Below, piece after piece: positions 29,863-41,136 of a DNA stretch of 64,000 bases (positions are counted from its first letter, which is position 1; every line of letters begins with the position of its first letter). Made by a program: the position numbers and the translations under genes. The notes under the pieces are model-generated. The model was given only the letters and a program-made list of their open reading frames with translations. It was not told the origin of the DNA and searched no databases. Origin of the DNA: Acinetobacter sp. ANC 4178 (lineage in GTDB: Bacteria; Pseudomonadota; Gammaproteobacteria; Pseudomonadales; Moraxellaceae); contig NZ_SJOD01000002.1 of the NCBI RefSeq assembly GCF_004331175.1, forward strand, positions 496,001 to 560,000, read 5' to 3'.

Positions 29863-30135
29863 CTACTCATTCTTAATGACCACTACATCTTTAGTGGTTT
29901 TGCCATCATTTTGAATTACAGCATGGGTTGCACTCTTACTATGTTCAGGATTTTTAATTTGATTCATTTTCAAGTTCTTCTGTACAGGCGCTTGCCCTTT
30001 TTTAAACTCAACTCCAGAAGCATCTAGTTGCTTTCCTTCAGCAACCACTTCACCCTCTCTTATCACTTTTGAATCTACTTCAATTTTTGAAGTCGGCACA
30101 ATGACACTGCCTTTTTGCACCATAGGTGCTTTCAT
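29863..30135 (-). CDS. Small hypothetical protein, paralogue of its upstream neighbour, no signal peptide
   Basis: The 90-residue product overlaps the stop of the gene before it by an ATGA, so translation is coupled. Its sequence (APMVQKGSVIVPTSKIEVDS, then QAPVQKN..., ending in TTKDVVVIKNE) parallels the upstream protein (APMPNAIVIEDKAVVPIVKT, RAPVRT, VARDVVIVDD). It lacks a signal peptide. It could be a coupled second copy, or the rest of one gene broken by a frameshift. Confidence 0.5.
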   Translation of the reverse strand: MKAPMVQKGSVIVPTSKIEVDSKVIREGEVVAEGKQLDASGVEFKKGQAPVQKNLKMNQIKNPEHSKSATHAVIQNDGKTTKDVVVIKNE

Positions 30136-30401
30136 TTTTCATCAGAAAATTCAGCCTTGTCATCCACAATCACCACATCGCGTGCAACAACATCTTTACC
30201 CTTATTCGTCACTTCAAAAATGGTGGCATTCACGGTACGAACAGGCGCTCTACCCGGCATGGTTCGAATCACTTGGGTTTTTACAATAGGGACTACCGCT
30301 TTATCTTCAATCACAATGGCATTGGGCATGGGTGCTGCAAATGATGAACTCGCTGCCATCACCCCAAATACGCTTAAAATCATTTTTTTATTAAAATTCA
30401 T
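30132..30401 (-). CDS. Small secreted hypothetical protein
   Basis: The 89-residue product has a signal peptide (KKMILSVFGVMAASSSFAAP) and a short mature domain rich in Val and Asp. It is followed by a coupled paralogue with a four-base overlap. There is no recognised family; the mature part should be periplasmic. Confidence 0.6.
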   Translation of the reverse strand: MNFNKKMILSVFGVMAASSSFAAPMPNAIVIEDKAVVPIVKTQVIRTMPGRAPVRTVNATIFEVTNKGKDVVARDVVIVDDKAEFSDEK

Positions 30402-30527
30402 ATTGTTAAACCTTGTACTTAATTATAGATTTACGTTTAAGCATAAAACTTTATGCCTTTTGTTATGTGATTTTTTTTAGTCATTCTGCTTCAAAGTGTA
30501 AAAGAGCCATCCAAAGATGCCCCATAC

Positions 30528-31088
30528 TTATTCTGTTGGATCTCTATTTTTCTTTAATGAAATAATAAGCCCATACACTGCCATAAAAATCATTAACTGA
30601 CTGAATAGCAAAAAAGAACTAAAAAATAACTCCCCAAAAACAATACCAAGTTTATATTGATACAAGTTTTGGAATAGATAACCATTTCGGCTCAAACCCA
30701 CTGTCATATCTAGTTTCGAAAAATGCCATTGCATCATCAAAAAGCTAAAATAAATAAATCCAATGCTGAATGTGCTTAGGATTAGACCATCCCAAAACTT
30801 AAATTGTGTGATTTTGGGAATACGATCCCGTTCTTCTCGCCAAATCATCCAGAATAAAATGATGGCCCAAATTGTGCTAAATACAGAAAAATACGCAGCA
30901 ACAGTTACCGTATAAAAAGGGAATGGTCCAGATGCTCCAGTCTGAATTTTTAGTTTTTGTGTGATGAATTCTAAAATAGCATGTTGCCAATGCATTTCAG
31001 GCTGTGGGGCCAAAAAGATCATGCCCAATACTGGAACAAACATCACGATCAATAAAATAATGAAAATCTGTCGAATTTGAATCACCAT
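30528..31088 (-). CDS. Hypothetical inner membrane protein
   Basis: The 186-residue protein has four hydrophobic segments (IFIILLIVMFVPVLGMIFL, VTVAAYFSVFSTIWAIILF, GLILSTFSIGFIYFSFLMM and FGELFFSSFLLFSQLMIFM) with a basic tail, and a periplasmic loop between the first two. No family is recognised. It lies upstream of the rpoC terminator on the same strand but is separated by the stop signals of the rpoBC operon. Confidence 0.6.
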   Translation of the reverse strand: MVIQIRQIFIILLIVMFVPVLGMIFLAPQPEMHWQHAILEFITQKLKIQTGASGPFPFYTVTVAAYFSVFSTIWAIILFWMIWREERDRIPKITQFKFWDGLILSTFSIGFIYFSFLMMQWHFSKLDMTVGLSRNGYLFQNLYQYKLGIVFGELFFSSFLLFSQLMIFMAVYGLIISLKKNRDPTE

Positions 31089-31126
31089 TTCTAATATGTA
31101 TAGATTTGATTCTGATCAGTATATAA

Positions 31127-31150
31127 AAAAGCCACCCGAAGGTGGCTTTT
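31127..31150 (-). terminator. Terminator of the rpoBC operon
   Basis: AAAAGCCACC-CGAA-GGTGGCTTTT is a perfect 10-bp stem with a CGAA loop, about 20 bases after the rpoC stop on the minus strand. Confidence 0.92.
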
Positions 31151-31170
31151 TATGAGAGCTTAAGGACTAA

Positions 31171-34100
31171 TTACAGACCGTTAAACTCATCGTTAAATGC
31201 TTGGCTAAGCGCTTGGTCTACGTCAGAGAAATCATTGTGAAGCTCAATCTCTGCAGCTTCTGCTTCTTGACGACGACGCTCTAAGTGATACGCCAAACCT
31301 GTACCTGCAGGGATCAAACGCCCCACAACAACGTTCTCTTTCAAACCACGTAAATCATCTTCTTTACCTGTTACAGCCGCTTCAGTTAACACACGTGTTG
31401 TTTCCTGGAACGATGCAGCAGAGATGAACGAGTCAGTAGAAAGCGATGCTTTGGTAATACCCATCAACTGGCGTTCAAACTTCGCTGGGAACTTATTCTG
31501 TGCAAGCACAGCTTGGTTTTCACCCATAACACGGATGTAATCCACTTGTTCGCCTTTGATGAAGCTCGTATCACCACCATCAGTGATATCAACTTTACGC
31601 AACATTTGACGTACGATGACTTCAATGTGCTTGTCGTTGATTTTTACACCTTGCAGACGGTAAACGTCTTGAACTTCGTTCACGATGTAGTTGGTCAACG
31701 CAACTTCGCCTTTCAAGCGTAAGATGTCATGTGGGTTTTGTGGACCGTCAGAAACAGTCTCACCACGGTTCACATGTTCACCTTCGAACACGTTCATGGT
31801 ACGCCATTTTGGAATCAGTTCTTCGTAGATCTCAGAACCATCATCTGGTGTAATCACTAAACGGTTCTTACCTTTAGTCTCTTTACCAAAGCTTACAACA
31901 CCTGAAATTTCAGCAAGAATTGCATGTTCTTTCGGTTTACGTGCTTCGAACAAGTCAGCTACACGCGGTAGACCACCGGTAATATCACGCGTACGTGAAG
32001 TTTCTTGAGGTACACGACCAATTACATCACCCACACCAATTGTTTCGCCATCACGGACAGAAAGAATGGTGTTTTGTGGTAGGAAGTAGAACTGCTCACC
32101 ACCATCAGTCGTATCAAGAACAACCGCAGGACGTAAATCTTTACCAGACGCAGGACGTGCTGTAACAGGCAAGATTTCAACCGTCGTCATACCTGTTGCA
32201 TCATCCGTCTTAGATGTTGCTGTTACACCGTCAGCGATTTGGCTGAAACGGATTTTACCTGCAACTTCTGTAACGAGTGGATGTGTATGTGGATCCCAAG
32301 TCGCTACGATACCACCCGCTTCAACAGCTTCGCCATCTTTCAACAAGATTGACGCACCGTATGGCAGTTTATAACGCTCACGCTCACGACCTAAGTCATC
32401 TGCAATACCGATTTCACCTGAACGTGAAACAGAGACCAAGTGACCTTTGGCATGTTGTACAGTTTTCACATTATGGAAACGTACAGTACCTTTGTTACGA
32501 ACTTGTACACTGTTTGCCGCAGAAGTTCGGCTCGCTGCACCACCCACGTGGAAGGTACGCATCGTTAACTGTGTACCTGGCTCACCAATCGATTGAGCAG
32601 CCATTACACCTACAGATTCACCTGGGTTCACCAAGTGACCGCGTGCCAAGTCACGACCATAACATTTCGCACACACGCCAAATGTAGATTCACAGTTTAC
32701 AACCGAACGAACTTTAACTTCATCGACACCCGCTTCTTCAAGGAAGTTCGCAAGTTTTTCGTCAATTAAAGTGTTACGTGGCAGGATAACGTCGTCAGAA
32801 CCCGCTTTCTTCACGTCTTCTGCAACTACACGACCCAATACTCGAGTACCTAAGTTCTCGATTACGTCACCGCCTTGAATGAACGGAGTCATCACAAGAC
32901 CGCCCAACGTACCACAATCAGGTTCAGTAATAACTAAATCTTGTGCTACATCTACCAGACGACGTGTTAAGTAACCAGAGTTCGCCGTTTTCAATGCTGT
33001 ATCGGCCAAACCTTTACGTGCACCGTGCGTCGAAATAAAGTACTGAAGTACCGTTAAGCCTTCACGGAAGTTCGCCTTAATTGGCGTTTCAATGATCGAG
33101 CCATCCGGTTTTGCCATCAAACCACGCATACCCGCTAACTGACGAATCTGAGCTGCCGAACCACGGGCACCTGAGTCAGACATCATATAGATCGAGTTGA
33201 ATGATTTTTGCTTCTCATCTTCACCCTGTTTATTTTTCACAGTGGTGTAAGACAAGTTGTCCATCATCGCTTTCGCAACTTGGTCATTGGTACGTGCCCA
33301 AATATCGACTACTTTGTTATAGCGCTCACCCGCTGTTACAAAGCCTTGTTCGAACTGTTGTTCGATTTCACGAACTTCAGTTTCCGCTTTATCGATAATC
33401 ACTTGCTTCGTTGGTGGAATAACCATGTCTTCCATACCAACAGATACGCCTGAACGTGTCGCTTGACGGAAACCAAGGTACATCAACTGGTCAGCAAAGA
33501 TAACAGTATCTTTTAGACCCAATTTACGGTAGCAAGAGTTGATTAACTTCGAGATGTTTTTCTTAGTCATCTCAACGTTAATTTGTTGGAAATCCATACC
33601 TTCAGGAACAACTTCCCAAAGTAAGCAACGACCCGGTGTTGTATCTACAACGATGGTTTGCTGTTCACGGTTACCATTTTCATCAATGACAGTTTGGTGT
33701 ACACGTGCTTTAACGCGAGCGTGTAATGCAACCTGACCAGTCGCCAATGCACGGTTAACTTCATGCGTATCCGCAAACACCATGCCTTCACCTTTGGCAT
33801 TGATTGCATCACGCGTGATGTAATACAAGCCCAAGACAACGTCCTGAGAAGGTACGATGATTGGCTCACCGTTTGCAGGTGACAAGATGTTGTTGGTTGA
33901 CATCATTAACGCACGAGCTTCTAACTGAGCTTCAAGTGTTAATGGTACGTGTACCGCCATTTGGTCACCATCGAAGTCGGCGTTAAACGCAGCACAGACG
34001 AGCGGATGTAAACGGATTGCCTTACCTTCAATTAGGATCGGTTCAAATGCTTGAAGACCCAAACGGTGAAGTGTTGGTGCACGGTTCAACATCACTGGAT

Positions 34101-35370
34101 GTTGACGAATTACCGATGCAAGAACGTCCCAAACTTCTGGAGTCTCGCGCTCAACCATTTTCTTCGCAGCTTTAATGGTGGTTGCTTGGCCAGATGCTTG
34201 TAATTTTGCGAAAATAAACGGCTTGAATAATTCTAGTGCCATTTTCTTCGGAAGACCACATTGGTGCAAACGTAAGTTAGGACCTACCGTAATTACCGAA
34301 CGACCCGAGTAGTCAACACGCTTACCAAGTAAGTTTTGACGGAAACGACCTTGTTTACCTTTGATCATGTCTGCCAAAGATTTCAATGGGCGTTTGTTCG
34401 AACCTGTAATTGCACGACCACGACGACCGTTATCAAGCAACGCATCTACAGACTCTTGTAACATACGTTTTTCGTTACGTACGATGATGTCTGGTGCAGC
34501 AAGGTCAAGAAGACGCTTCAAACGGTTGTTACGGTTAATCACACGACGATAAAGATCGTTCAAATCAGAAGTCGCGAAACGGCCACCTTCAAGTGGAACC
34601 AACGGACGAAGATCTGGTGGAAGTACTGGAAGTACGTTCATCACCATCCATTCTGGTTTGTTGTTCGACTCTTTGAATGCTTCCATCAATTTCAAGCGTT
34701 TAGATGCTTTTTTCAACTTCGTTTCAGAAGTTGTTTGTGGAATTTCTTCACGAAGACGAGAAATCTCAGCTTCAAGATCGATGTCTTTCAACAAATCTTG
34801 AACCGCTTCCGCACCCATTTTTGCAGTGAATTCATCACCGTGTTCTTCTAACGCATTGAAGTATTCTTCATCGTTAAGAAGTTGGTATTTCTCAAATGGA
34901 GTCATACCTGGGTCAGTTACTACATAAGATTCGAAATACAATACACGTTCGATATCACGTAGCGTCATATCAAGAAGCAAACCGATACGGCTTGGTAATG
35001 ATTTCAAGAACCAGATGTGTGCAACTGGAGAAGCCAATTCGATGTGACCCATACGCTCACGACGAACTTTCGCAGTTGTTACTTCAACGCCACATTTTTC
35101 ACAAATGACGCCTTTGTATTTCATACGCTTGTATTTACCACACAAGCATTCGTAATCTTTGACTGGACCAAAGATTTTGGCACAGAATAAACCATCACGT
35201 TCTGGCTTGAACGTACGATAGTTAATTGTCTCAGGCTTTTTCACTTCACCGTGAGACCATGACTTAATCATTTCTGGTGACGCAAGACCAATACGGATGC
35301 GATCAAACTCAACTGGAGCATGACCGTCTGAGTCCGTCTTTTTGCGCATGATATCGAGCAAGTCTTTCAA
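31171..35370 (-). CDS. rpoC: DNA-directed RNA polymerase subunit beta'
   Basis: RpoC forms the catalytic centre of RNA polymerase with RpoB. The 1399-residue protein has the magnesium motif [10 protein letters not shown], the N-terminal zinc finger [20 protein letters not shown] and the second cluster [11 protein letters not shown]. The start is a TTG at 35368-35370, preceded by GGAG seven bases earlier, giving [11 protein letters not shown], which matches other Acinetobacter RpoC starts; the longer frame to 35418 adds non-homologous residues. It follows rpoB after a spacer filled by a palindromic element. Confidence 0.97.
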   Translation of the reverse strand: MKDLLDIMRKKTDSDGHAPVEFDRIRIGLASPEMIKSWSHGEVKKPETINYRTFKPERDGLFCAKIFGPVKDYECLCGKYKRMKYKGVICEKCGVEVTTAKVRRERMGHIELASPVAHIWFLKSLPSRIGLLLDMTLRDIERVLYFESYVVTDPGMTPFEKYQLLNDEEYFNALEEHGDEFTAKMGAEAVQDLLKDIDLEAEISRLREEIPQTTSETKLKKASKRLKLMEAFKESNNKPEWMVMNVLPVLPPDLRPLVPLEGGRFATSDLNDLYRRVINRNNRLKRLLDLAAPDIIVRNEKRMLQESVDALLDNGRRGRAITGSNKRPLKSLADMIKGKQGRFRQNLLGKRVDYSGRSVITVGPNLRLHQCGLPKKMALELFKPFIFAKLQASGQATTIKAAKKMVERETPEVWDVLASVIRQHPVMLNRAPTLHRLGLQAFEPILIEGKAIRLHPLVCAAFNADFDGDQMAVHVPLTLEAQLEARALMMSTNNILSPANGEPIIVPSQDVVLGLYYITRDAINAKGEGMVFADTHEVNRALATGQVALHARVKARVHQTVIDENGNREQQTIVVDTTPGRCLLWEVVPEGMDFQQINVEMTKKNISKLINSCYRKLGLKDTVIFADQLMYLGFRQATRSGVSVGMEDMVIPPTKQVIIDKAETEVREIEQQFEQGFVTAGERYNKVVDIWARTNDQVAKAMMDNLSYTTVKNKQGEDEKQKSFNSIYMMSDSGARGSAAQIRQLAGMRGLMAKPDGSIIETPIKANFREGLTVLQYFISTHGARKGLADTALKTANSGYLTRRLVDVAQDLVITEPDCGTLGGLVMTPFIQGGDVIENLGTRVLGRVVAEDVKKAGSDDVILPRNTLIDEKLANFLEEAGVDEVKVRSVVNCESTFGVCAKCYGRDLARGHLVNPGESVGVMAAQSIGEPGTQLTMRTFHVGGAASRTSAANSVQVRNKGTVRFHNVKTVQHAKGHLVSVSRSGEIGIADDLGRERERYKLPYGASILLKDGEAVEAGGIVATWDPHTHPLVTEVAGKIRFSQIADGVTATSKTDDATGMTTVEILPVTARPASGKDLRPAVVLDTTDGGEQFYFLPQNTILSVRDGETIGVGDVIGRVPQETSRTRDITGGLPRVADLFEARKPKEHAILAEISGVVSFGKETKGKNRLVITPDDGSEIYEELIPKWRTMNVFEGEHVNRGETVSDGPQNPHDILRLKGEVALTNYIVNEVQDVYRLQGVKINDKHIEVIVRQMLRKVDITDGGDTSFIKGEQVDYIRVMGENQAVLAQNKFPAKFERQLMGITKASLSTDSFISAASFQETTRVLTEAAVTGKEDDLRGLKENVVVGRLIPAGTGLAYHLERRRQEAEAAEIELHNDFSDVDQALSQAFNDEFNGL

Positions 35371-35454
35371 TTTTTTTCTCCGTGTGTCGAGGAGATTTTC
35401 ACTTCTCGACTGGGTCACAAATATTGTTTTTTCACTGAATAGGGAATCTCAAAA

Positions 35455-35525
35455 AATCCCCCTAAGTCCCCCTTTACTAAGGGGGACTTCTCCCCTCTTT
35501 CTTAAAGAGGGGTCGGGGGAGATTT
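35455..35525 (-). repeat. Compound palindromic element in the rpoB-rpoC spacer
   Basis: Two hairpins lie back to back between rpoB and rpoC: AAGTCCCCCTT-ACT-type with an 11-bp stem (35464-35489), and CCCCTCTTT-CTT-AAAGAGGGG with a 9-bp stem (35492-35512). They are enclosed by partly paired ends (ATCCCCC and GGGGGAGAT). The whole unit is about 70 bases and looks like a mobile REP-type palindrome. It begins right after the rpoB stop. Confidence 0.75.
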
Positions 35526-35526
35526 C

Positions 35527-38500
35527 TTAGTCACCATTTTTCAGTTCAATGTTGATACCTAAAGAACGGATCTCTTTGGTCAATACGTTGAACGATTCAG
35601 GCATACCTGGATCCATATAATGGTTACCATCTACAATGTTCTTATAGATACGAGTACGACCTTCAACGTCATCCGATTTCACAGTAAGCATTTCTTGTAG
35701 TGTATAAGCTGCGCCATACGCTTCAAGTGCCCAGACCTCCATCTCACCGAAACGCTGACCACCGAACTGAGCTTTACCGCCCAATGGCTGTTGCGTTACT
35801 AATGAGTAAGAACCTGTAGAACGTGCATGCATTTTGTCGTCAACCAAGTGGTTCAACTTGAGCATGTACATATAACCTACAGTAACAGGACGGTCGAAAC
35901 GTTCACCTGTACGTCCATCATACAATACGGTTTGACCCGAGCGTGGAATTTCAGCCAGCTCTAGCAACTCTTTGATTTGGCTTTCTTCAGCACCATCAAA
36001 TACAGGTGTTGCTAAAGGTACACCAGCACGTAAATTACCTGCCAATACCAAGATTTCATCATCAGTTAAGCTGTCTAAATCTTCTTGCTGACCGCCCACT
36101 TTGTTGTAGATCTTGTCAAGGAAAACACGTAGCTCTGCAATTTCACGCTGTTGTTTGAGCATCTTATCAATTTGCTCACCCAAACCTTTCGCAGCCATAC
36201 CCAAGTGAGTTTCAAGAATCTGACCCACGTTCATACGTGACGGTACACCCAATGGGTTCAATACGATATCGACTGGTACACCATTGGCATCATGCGGCAT
36301 GTCTTCAACTGGTAAGATGTTAGACACAACACCCTTGTTACCATGACGACCCGCCATCTTATCACCCGGCTGGATACGACGTTTAACCGCAAGGTAAACC
36401 TTCACAACTTTCAATACGCCAGTTGTAAGTTCATCACCTGTAGAAAGTTTGCGTTTTTTCTCAGCAAATTTCTCGTCAATTTCGAAGCTTTTCTCTTTCA
36501 AGAACACTTGAATTTGGGTTAAACGTTCAGCAATCGCTTCATCGCTTGGTTGGATTTCAAGTAAATCAACCAGCTCTAAACCAGACAACATATCTTCAGA
36601 CAGTTTGTCGCCACGCTTAGTACCGCCACCGCCATTCGACTCTTGATTGCTTAACAAGCGAACAATACGTTCACGAGCTGCTTCTTCGAAGATTTTGTAT
36701 TCTTCTTTCAAGTCTTTACGGTAAGCATCTAATTGCGCCTTTTCAATTGCTTGCGCACGTTCGTCTTTTTCAAGACCGTCACGTGTAAACACTTGAACGT
36801 CAATCACTGTACCTTTGGTACCAGATGGAACACGTAAAGAAGAGTCTTTAACGTCAGCCGCTTTTTCACCAAAAATTGCACGAAGCAGTTTTTCTTCTGG
36901 GGTTAATTGCGTTTCACCTTTAGGCGTTACTTTACCTACAAGGATGTCACCCGCAGCAACTTCAGCACCGATATATACGATACCTGATTCATCGAGCTTA
37001 GATAGTGCAGCTTCACCCACGTTCGGGATATCCGCAGTAATTTCTTCAGCACCCAATTTGGTATCACGTGCAACACACGATAATTCTTGGATATGAATCG
37101 AGGTTAAACGATCTTCTTGAAGGACACGCTCAGAAAGCAAGATCGAGTCTTCATAGTTATAACCGTTCCAGGTCATGAACGCGACGCGCATGTTTTGACC
37201 TAGCGCAAGTTCACCACCATCAGTCGATGGACCGTCAGCCAATACATCACCACGAGCAACTTTGTCACCCATGCGAACAACAACGTTTTGGTTGATACAT
37301 GTATTTTGGTTAGAACGTGTATATTTGATCAGGTTGTAGATATCTACACCCGCTTCACCCGCGATCATCTCTTCTTCGTTTACACGAATCACGATACGAG
37401 AAGCATCAACGTATTCAATCGCACCACCACGGTTTGCGATAACACACACACCAGAATCACGCGCTACGTTTGCTTCCATCCCTGTACCAACAAGCGGTTT
37501 ATCCGCCAATAATGTTGGAACAGCCTGACGTTGCATGTTCGAACCCATTAATGCACGGTTCGCATCATCGTGTTCAAGGAACGGAATCAATGACGCTGCA
37601 ACAGATACAACCTGCTGAGCAGATACATCCATATGCGTCACTTTTTCAGGCGGCATACGCACGAAATCACCTTGGTGACGTACAGAAACAAATTCTTCAG
37701 TCAAGTGATTGTCTGCATCAACTGCAGAGTCGGCTTGTGCAATGACGGTGCCTACTTCTTCAATCGCAGATAAGTATTCAACTTCATCCGTTACGCGACC
37801 ATCAACAACTTTACGGTATGGAGTTTCCAAGAAACCGAAGTTATTACATTTTGCATAAACAGATAGCGAGTTGATCAAACCAATGTTTGGACCTTCAGGC
37901 GTTTCAATCGGACATACACGACCATAGTGAGTTTGATGTACGTCACGTACTTCAAAGCCCGCACGTTCACGTGTCAAACCACCAGGACCAAGTGCAGATA
38001 CACGACGTTTGTGTGTAATCTCAGACAATGGGTTGTTTTGATCCATGAACTGAGACAATTGGCTTGAACCAAAGAATTCTTTGATTGCTGCCGCAACTGG
38101 TTTCGCATTGATTAAATCTTGCGGAGACAAGTTGTCTGCTTCTGCTTGGCTTAAACGTTCTTTTACAGCACGTTCAACACGAACCAAACCAACACGGAAT
38201 TGGTTTTCTGTCATTTCACCAACAGAACGAACACGACGGTTACCCAAGTGGTCAATATCATCCACTTCGCCTTTACCGTTACGAATTTCAACCAATGTTT
38301 TTAATACATCAGTGATATCGCTGTTCGAAAGAATACCTTCAACTTCACGTGACTTCTGGTCAGTTCCCACTTCGTAAGGACGACCCAAACGACGGTTGAA
38401 CTTCATACGACCTACTGGCGATAAATCATAACGCTCAGAAGAGAAGAACAAGTTATTGAATAGATTTTCAGCTGCTTCTTTCGTTGGTGGCTCACCTGGA

Positions 38501-39615
38501 CGCATAACTTTGTAGATTTCAACAAGCGCTTCTTCACGACCCGTTGTTGTATCTGCACGCAAAGAATCCGCAATGAATGAACCACGGTCGATGTCATTCG
38601 TGAACAGAATATTGAACTGTTTCACGCCGCCTTCAGCCAATTTCACCATGATTTCATGGCTTAATAAGGTGTTCGCAGCAATGACTTCGCCATCACGTAA
38701 AGTGATATCTTCAGCAGTGATACGCTCATACAAGTATTCATCTGGAACAGACAGCTTAGTTAAGCCTGAAGCTTCCATTTGACGTACATGACGTGCGTTA
38801 ATACGTTTACCTTGCTCAACAATCACTTTACCTTCATTATCGGTAATGTCGAATTGTGCCATTTCGCCACGCAGACGTTCTGGAACAAGGTCAATTTGGT
38901 AGCTACCCATATCTAAATAGACAGGTACTTTCTCGTAGAACAAGTCTAGAATTTGTTCGTTGCTATAATCCAATGCACGAAGCACCACAGTCGCAAGCAA
39001 TTTACGACGACGGTCAATACGTACATAGACTAAATCTTTCGCATCAAACTCAAAGTCTAACCATGAACCACGGTAAGGAATAATACGTGCTGAATAAAGC
39101 ACTTTACCGCTAGAATGAGTTTTACCTTTATCATGATCAAAGAACACGCCAGGGGAACGGTGTAACTGAGATACGATTACACGCTCAGTACCATTAATAA
39201 CGAATGTCCCGTTATCCGTCATGAGTGGCATTTCACCCATGTACACTTCTTGCTCACGCACGTCTTTGATTGATTTCGTTTCACGATCTTTAATGATCAA
39301 ACGAATTTTTACACGCATTGGCGCCGCATAAGTTGAACCACGTAAAATACATTCACGCACGTCAAACTCTGGCTTACCAAGGCTATACTCAACAAATTCT
39401 AGAGCAGCATTGCCAGAATAACTTTCTATAGGAAAAACTGAACGAAATGCGGCTTGGAGACCGATATCTTCGCGGTTTTTTGGTGATTTGCCATCTTGCA
39501 AGAACGTTCTGTACGAGTCGACTTGAATCGCGAGCAAGTACGGAGCATCCATAACACTAGGCAATTTACCAAAATTCTTACGGATCCGTTTCTTTTCGGT
39601 ATATGAGTATGCCAT
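35527..39615 (-). CDS. rpoB: DNA-directed RNA polymerase subunit beta
   Basis: RpoB builds half of the active-site channel and binds the nascent RNA. The 1362-residue length and [19 protein letters not shown] start are normal. The rifampicin region reads [20 protein letters not shown] then [20 protein letters not shown], with the residues that interact with rifampicin in their wild-type state, so the sequence gives no sign of rifampicin resistance. It follows rplL after an attenuator and a long stem, as in other bacteria. Confidence 0.98.
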   Translation of the reverse strand: MAYSYTEKKRIRKNFGKLPSVMDAPYLLAIQVDSYRTFLQDGKSPKNREDIGLQAAFRSVFPIESYSGNAALEFVEYSLGKPEFDVRECILRGSTYAAPMRVKIRLIIKDRETKSIKDVREQEVYMGEMPLMTDNGTFVINGTERVIVSQLHRSPGVFFDHDKGKTHSSGKVLYSARIIPYRGSWLDFEFDAKDLVYVRIDRRRKLLATVVLRALDYSNEQILDLFYEKVPVYLDMGSYQIDLVPERLRGEMAQFDITDNEGKVIVEQGKRINARHVRQMEASGLTKLSVPDEYLYERITAEDITLRDGEVIAANTLLSHEIMVKLAEGGVKQFNILFTNDIDRGSFIADSLRADTTTGREEALVEIYKVMRPGEPPTKEAAENLFNNLFFSSERYDLSPVGRMKFNRRLGRPYEVGTDQKSREVEGILSNSDITDVLKTLVEIRNGKGEVDDIDHLGNRRVRSVGEMTENQFRVGLVRVERAVKERLSQAEADNLSPQDLINAKPVAAAIKEFFGSSQLSQFMDQNNPLSEITHKRRVSALGPGGLTRERAGFEVRDVHQTHYGRVCPIETPEGPNIGLINSLSVYAKCNNFGFLETPYRKVVDGRVTDEVEYLSAIEEVGTVIAQADSAVDADNHLTEEFVSVRHQGDFVRMPPEKVTHMDVSAQQVVSVAASLIPFLEHDDANRALMGSNMQRQAVPTLLADKPLVGTGMEANVARDSGVCVIANRGGAIEYVDASRIVIRVNEEEMIAGEAGVDIYNLIKYTRSNQNTCINQNVVVRMGDKVARGDVLADGPSTDGGELALGQNMRVAFMTWNGYNYEDSILLSERVLQEDRLTSIHIQELSCVARDTKLGAEEITADIPNVGEAALSKLDESGIVYIGAEVAAGDILVGKVTPKGETQLTPEEKLLRAIFGEKAADVKDSSLRVPSGTKGTVIDVQVFTRDGLEKDERAQAIEKAQLDAYRKDLKEEYKIFEEAARERIVRLLSNQESNGGGGTKRGDKLSEDMLSGLELVDLLEIQPSDEAIAERLTQIQVFLKEKSFEIDEKFAEKKRKLSTGDELTTGVLKVVKVYLAVKRRIQPGDKMAGRHGNKGVVSNILPVEDMPHDANGVPVDIVLNPLGVPSRMNVGQILETHLGMAAKGLGEQIDKMLKQQREIAELRVFLDKIYNKVGGQQEDLDSLTDDEILVLAGNLRAGVPLATPVFDGAEESQIKELLELAEIPRSGQTVLYDGRTGERFDRPVTVGYMYMLKLNHLVDDKMHARSTGSYSLVTQQPLGGKAQFGGQRFGEMEVWALEAYGAAYTLQEMLTVKSDDVEGRTRIYKNIVDGNHYMDPGMPESFNVLTKEIRSLGINIELKNGD

Positions 39616-39727
39616 CTGGAGTCCTCGGAAAGTAAACTAAACCCGCCTGCAGAACGGGTTTAGAAGGAATTACGCAGGCCGATATGGCCACCACTGTTTA
39701 CAAATGCTGCAATTTTTAGTGGTATTA

Positions 39728-39774
39728 AAACGCTTAACAATATTTTTTGAATGGAAAAATATTGGTAAGCGTTT
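39728..39774 (-). promoter_or_regulatory. Long near-perfect hairpin upstream of rpoB
   Basis: Two 20-base arms (39728-39747 and 39755-39774) pair with a single mismatch around a seven-base loop. It lies about 112 bases upstream of rpoB and downstream of the attenuator, in the position where Escherichia coli has an RNase III processing site in the rplL-rpoB RNA. RNase III cleavage here is inference. Confidence 0.65.
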
Positions 39775-39849
39775 AAAATTTGTCTTTATTGTTTAAATTC
39801 GATGATTTTTAAATCAATCAAATTAAAGTCGAGCCGATTATTGTAACGC

Positions 39850-39880
39850 AAAAAGGCTGATGACCCAAGAGCCATCAGCC
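39850..39880 (-). terminator. Attenuator between rplL and rpoB
   Basis: On the minus strand GGCTGATG and CATCAGCC form an 8-bp stem followed by TTTTT. It sits 42 bases past the rplL stop. Such partial terminators keep rpoBC expression below that of the ribosomal proteins. Confidence 0.8.
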
Positions 39881-39921
39881 ATTTTGTGGAGCCGATTATA
39901 AAAAATCGACTCCTCTTAAGA

Positions 39922-40287
39922 TTACTTAAGAGTAACTGTAGCACCAGCTTCTTCAAGTTTCTTCTTAAGTTCTTCGCCTTCTTCTTTAGACACGCCTTCT
40001 TTAAGAACAGCAGGAGCGCCTTCAACCATATCTTTAGCTTCTTTAAGACCAAGGCCAGTAGCTTCACGAACTGCTTTAATTACAGCAACTTTGTTAGCAC
40101 CGAAAGAAGTCAACTCTACGTTGAATTCAGTTTGTTCTTCAACAGCAGCAGCAGCAGGACCTGCAGCTACAGCTACAGCAGCAGCAGACACGTTGAATTT
40201 TTCTTCGAAAGCAGAAATAAGTTCAACAAGTTCAAGAACAGTTTTTTCAGCAACTGCGTTTAAGATTTCTTCGTTTGTTAAAGCCAT
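39922..40287 (-). CDS. rplL: 50S ribosomal protein L7/L12
   Basis: L7/L12 forms the ribosome stalk dimers that recruit translation GTPases. The 121-residue protein has the N-terminal dimer domain ([19 protein letters not shown]), the flexible alanine-rich hinge ([18 protein letters not shown]) and the C-terminal domain ([13 protein letters not shown] with [20 protein letters not shown]). It follows rplJ closely and is cotranscribed with it, the two being regulated through the L10 leader. Confidence 0.97.
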   Translation of the reverse strand: MALTNEEILNAVAEKTVLELVELISAFEEKFNVSAAAVAVAAGPAAAAVEEQTEFNVELTSFGANKVAVIKAVREATGLGLKEAKDMVEGAPAVLKEGVSKEEGEELKKKLEEAGATVTLK

Positions 40288-40329
40288 GAGAATAACTCCA
40301 AATGGATATTGAATGGTGTGGAAATAGGA

Positions 40330-40836
40330 TTAAGCCGCTTCTGACTCGTTTTTCTCTTGAAGCGCTGTAAGTAAGCGACCCAATTTCGAAATAGGAGCTT
40401 GAAGAACAGACGCAAGCATAGTAAGCGCTTTTTCTTGGTTCGGAAGGTTTGCGATAACGCTAACTTCAGCACCTTGATAAACTTTGCCATCAAAGGCAGC
40501 AGCTTTAAGTTCAAATGCTTTATTAGTTTTTGCAAATTCTTCGAACAAGCGTGCAGCTGCACCCATGTCATCTTCAGAAGTTGAGAAACCGAGAATGGTT
40601 GGGCCAACAAGGTCGTCGTTCAAGATATCAAATTGAGTATCTTGAAGAGCGCGTTTAGCTAAAGTATTACGCACGATACGTGTAGTAACACCCAACTTAC
40701 GAGCTTCAACACGAAGTTGTGTTAATTGCTCTACGCTTGAACCTTGATAGTTAGCCACAACAACAGAAAACGCTTTAGCAGCAACTTCGCTTACTTCAGC
40801 AACAATCTGTTTTTTGTCTTCGATAAGAAGAGCCAT
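40330..40836 (-). CDS. rplJ: 50S ribosomal protein L10
   Basis: L10 anchors the L7/L12 stalk. From the ATG at 40834-40836, behind an AGGAGG ribosome-binding site, it has 168 residues: MALLIEDKKQIVAEVSEVAA at the start and IANLPNQEKALTMLASVLQA near the end, which carries the L7/L12 binding helix. A longer frame to 40878 is not supported. The L10-(L12)4 complex represses translation through the leader upstream. Confidence 0.97.
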   Translation of the reverse strand: MALLIEDKKQIVAEVSEVAAKAFSVVVANYQGSSVEQLTQLRVEARKLGVTTRIVRNTLAKRALQDTQFDILNDDLVGPTILGFSTSEDDMGAAARLFEEFAKTNKAFELKAAAFDGKVYQGAEVSVIANLPNQEKALTMLASVLQAPISKLGRLLTALQEKNESEAA

Positions 40837-41136
40837 TGTAAAACCTCCTAACGGTGATTTATGCACCCATACAGGCACACCCCAATTCGTAAGCCCTTTC
40901 AGACTTACACGCGGAGGAGGAAATAAATCACACCACCGCGTCTACTCAGACTGGACTATTAAGAGAAAAGCATAAAACTCCCCTCGCCTGAGGTCTTTGA
41001 CGCTGATAAATATACATTTATCAATTCAAAGTTTGCCTAAGTTCACAAGAACACCAAAACTGGTTTTTCTTGTGTAATATTTGAAGCAATGCTTCAAATA
41101 TTACTCAGGGCTTTAAAATTCTGTCTAAGTAAAAAC
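40837..41136 (-). promoter_or_regulatory. rplJ leader / rplA-rplJ spacer
   Basis: This 300-base gap between rplA and rplJ is the place of the L10 leader in most bacteria, where L10-L12 binding blocks translation of rplJL. A perfect 13-bp inverted repeat AATATTTGAAGCA-A-TGCTTCAAATATT lies at 41076-41102, and a shorter ACCAAAACTGGT hairpin follows at about 41053. The L10-type fold was not derived in detail here. Confidence 0.55.

Noticed and set aside
36000..39000. Possible rifampicin-resistance changes in rpoB
   Set aside because: The cluster residues read by eye match the wild-type pattern.
31513..39083. Many plus-strand reading frames opposite rpoB and rpoC
   Set aside because: They lie wholly inside conserved polymerase genes, have no ribosome-binding sites and show no protein-like composition; they are shadows.
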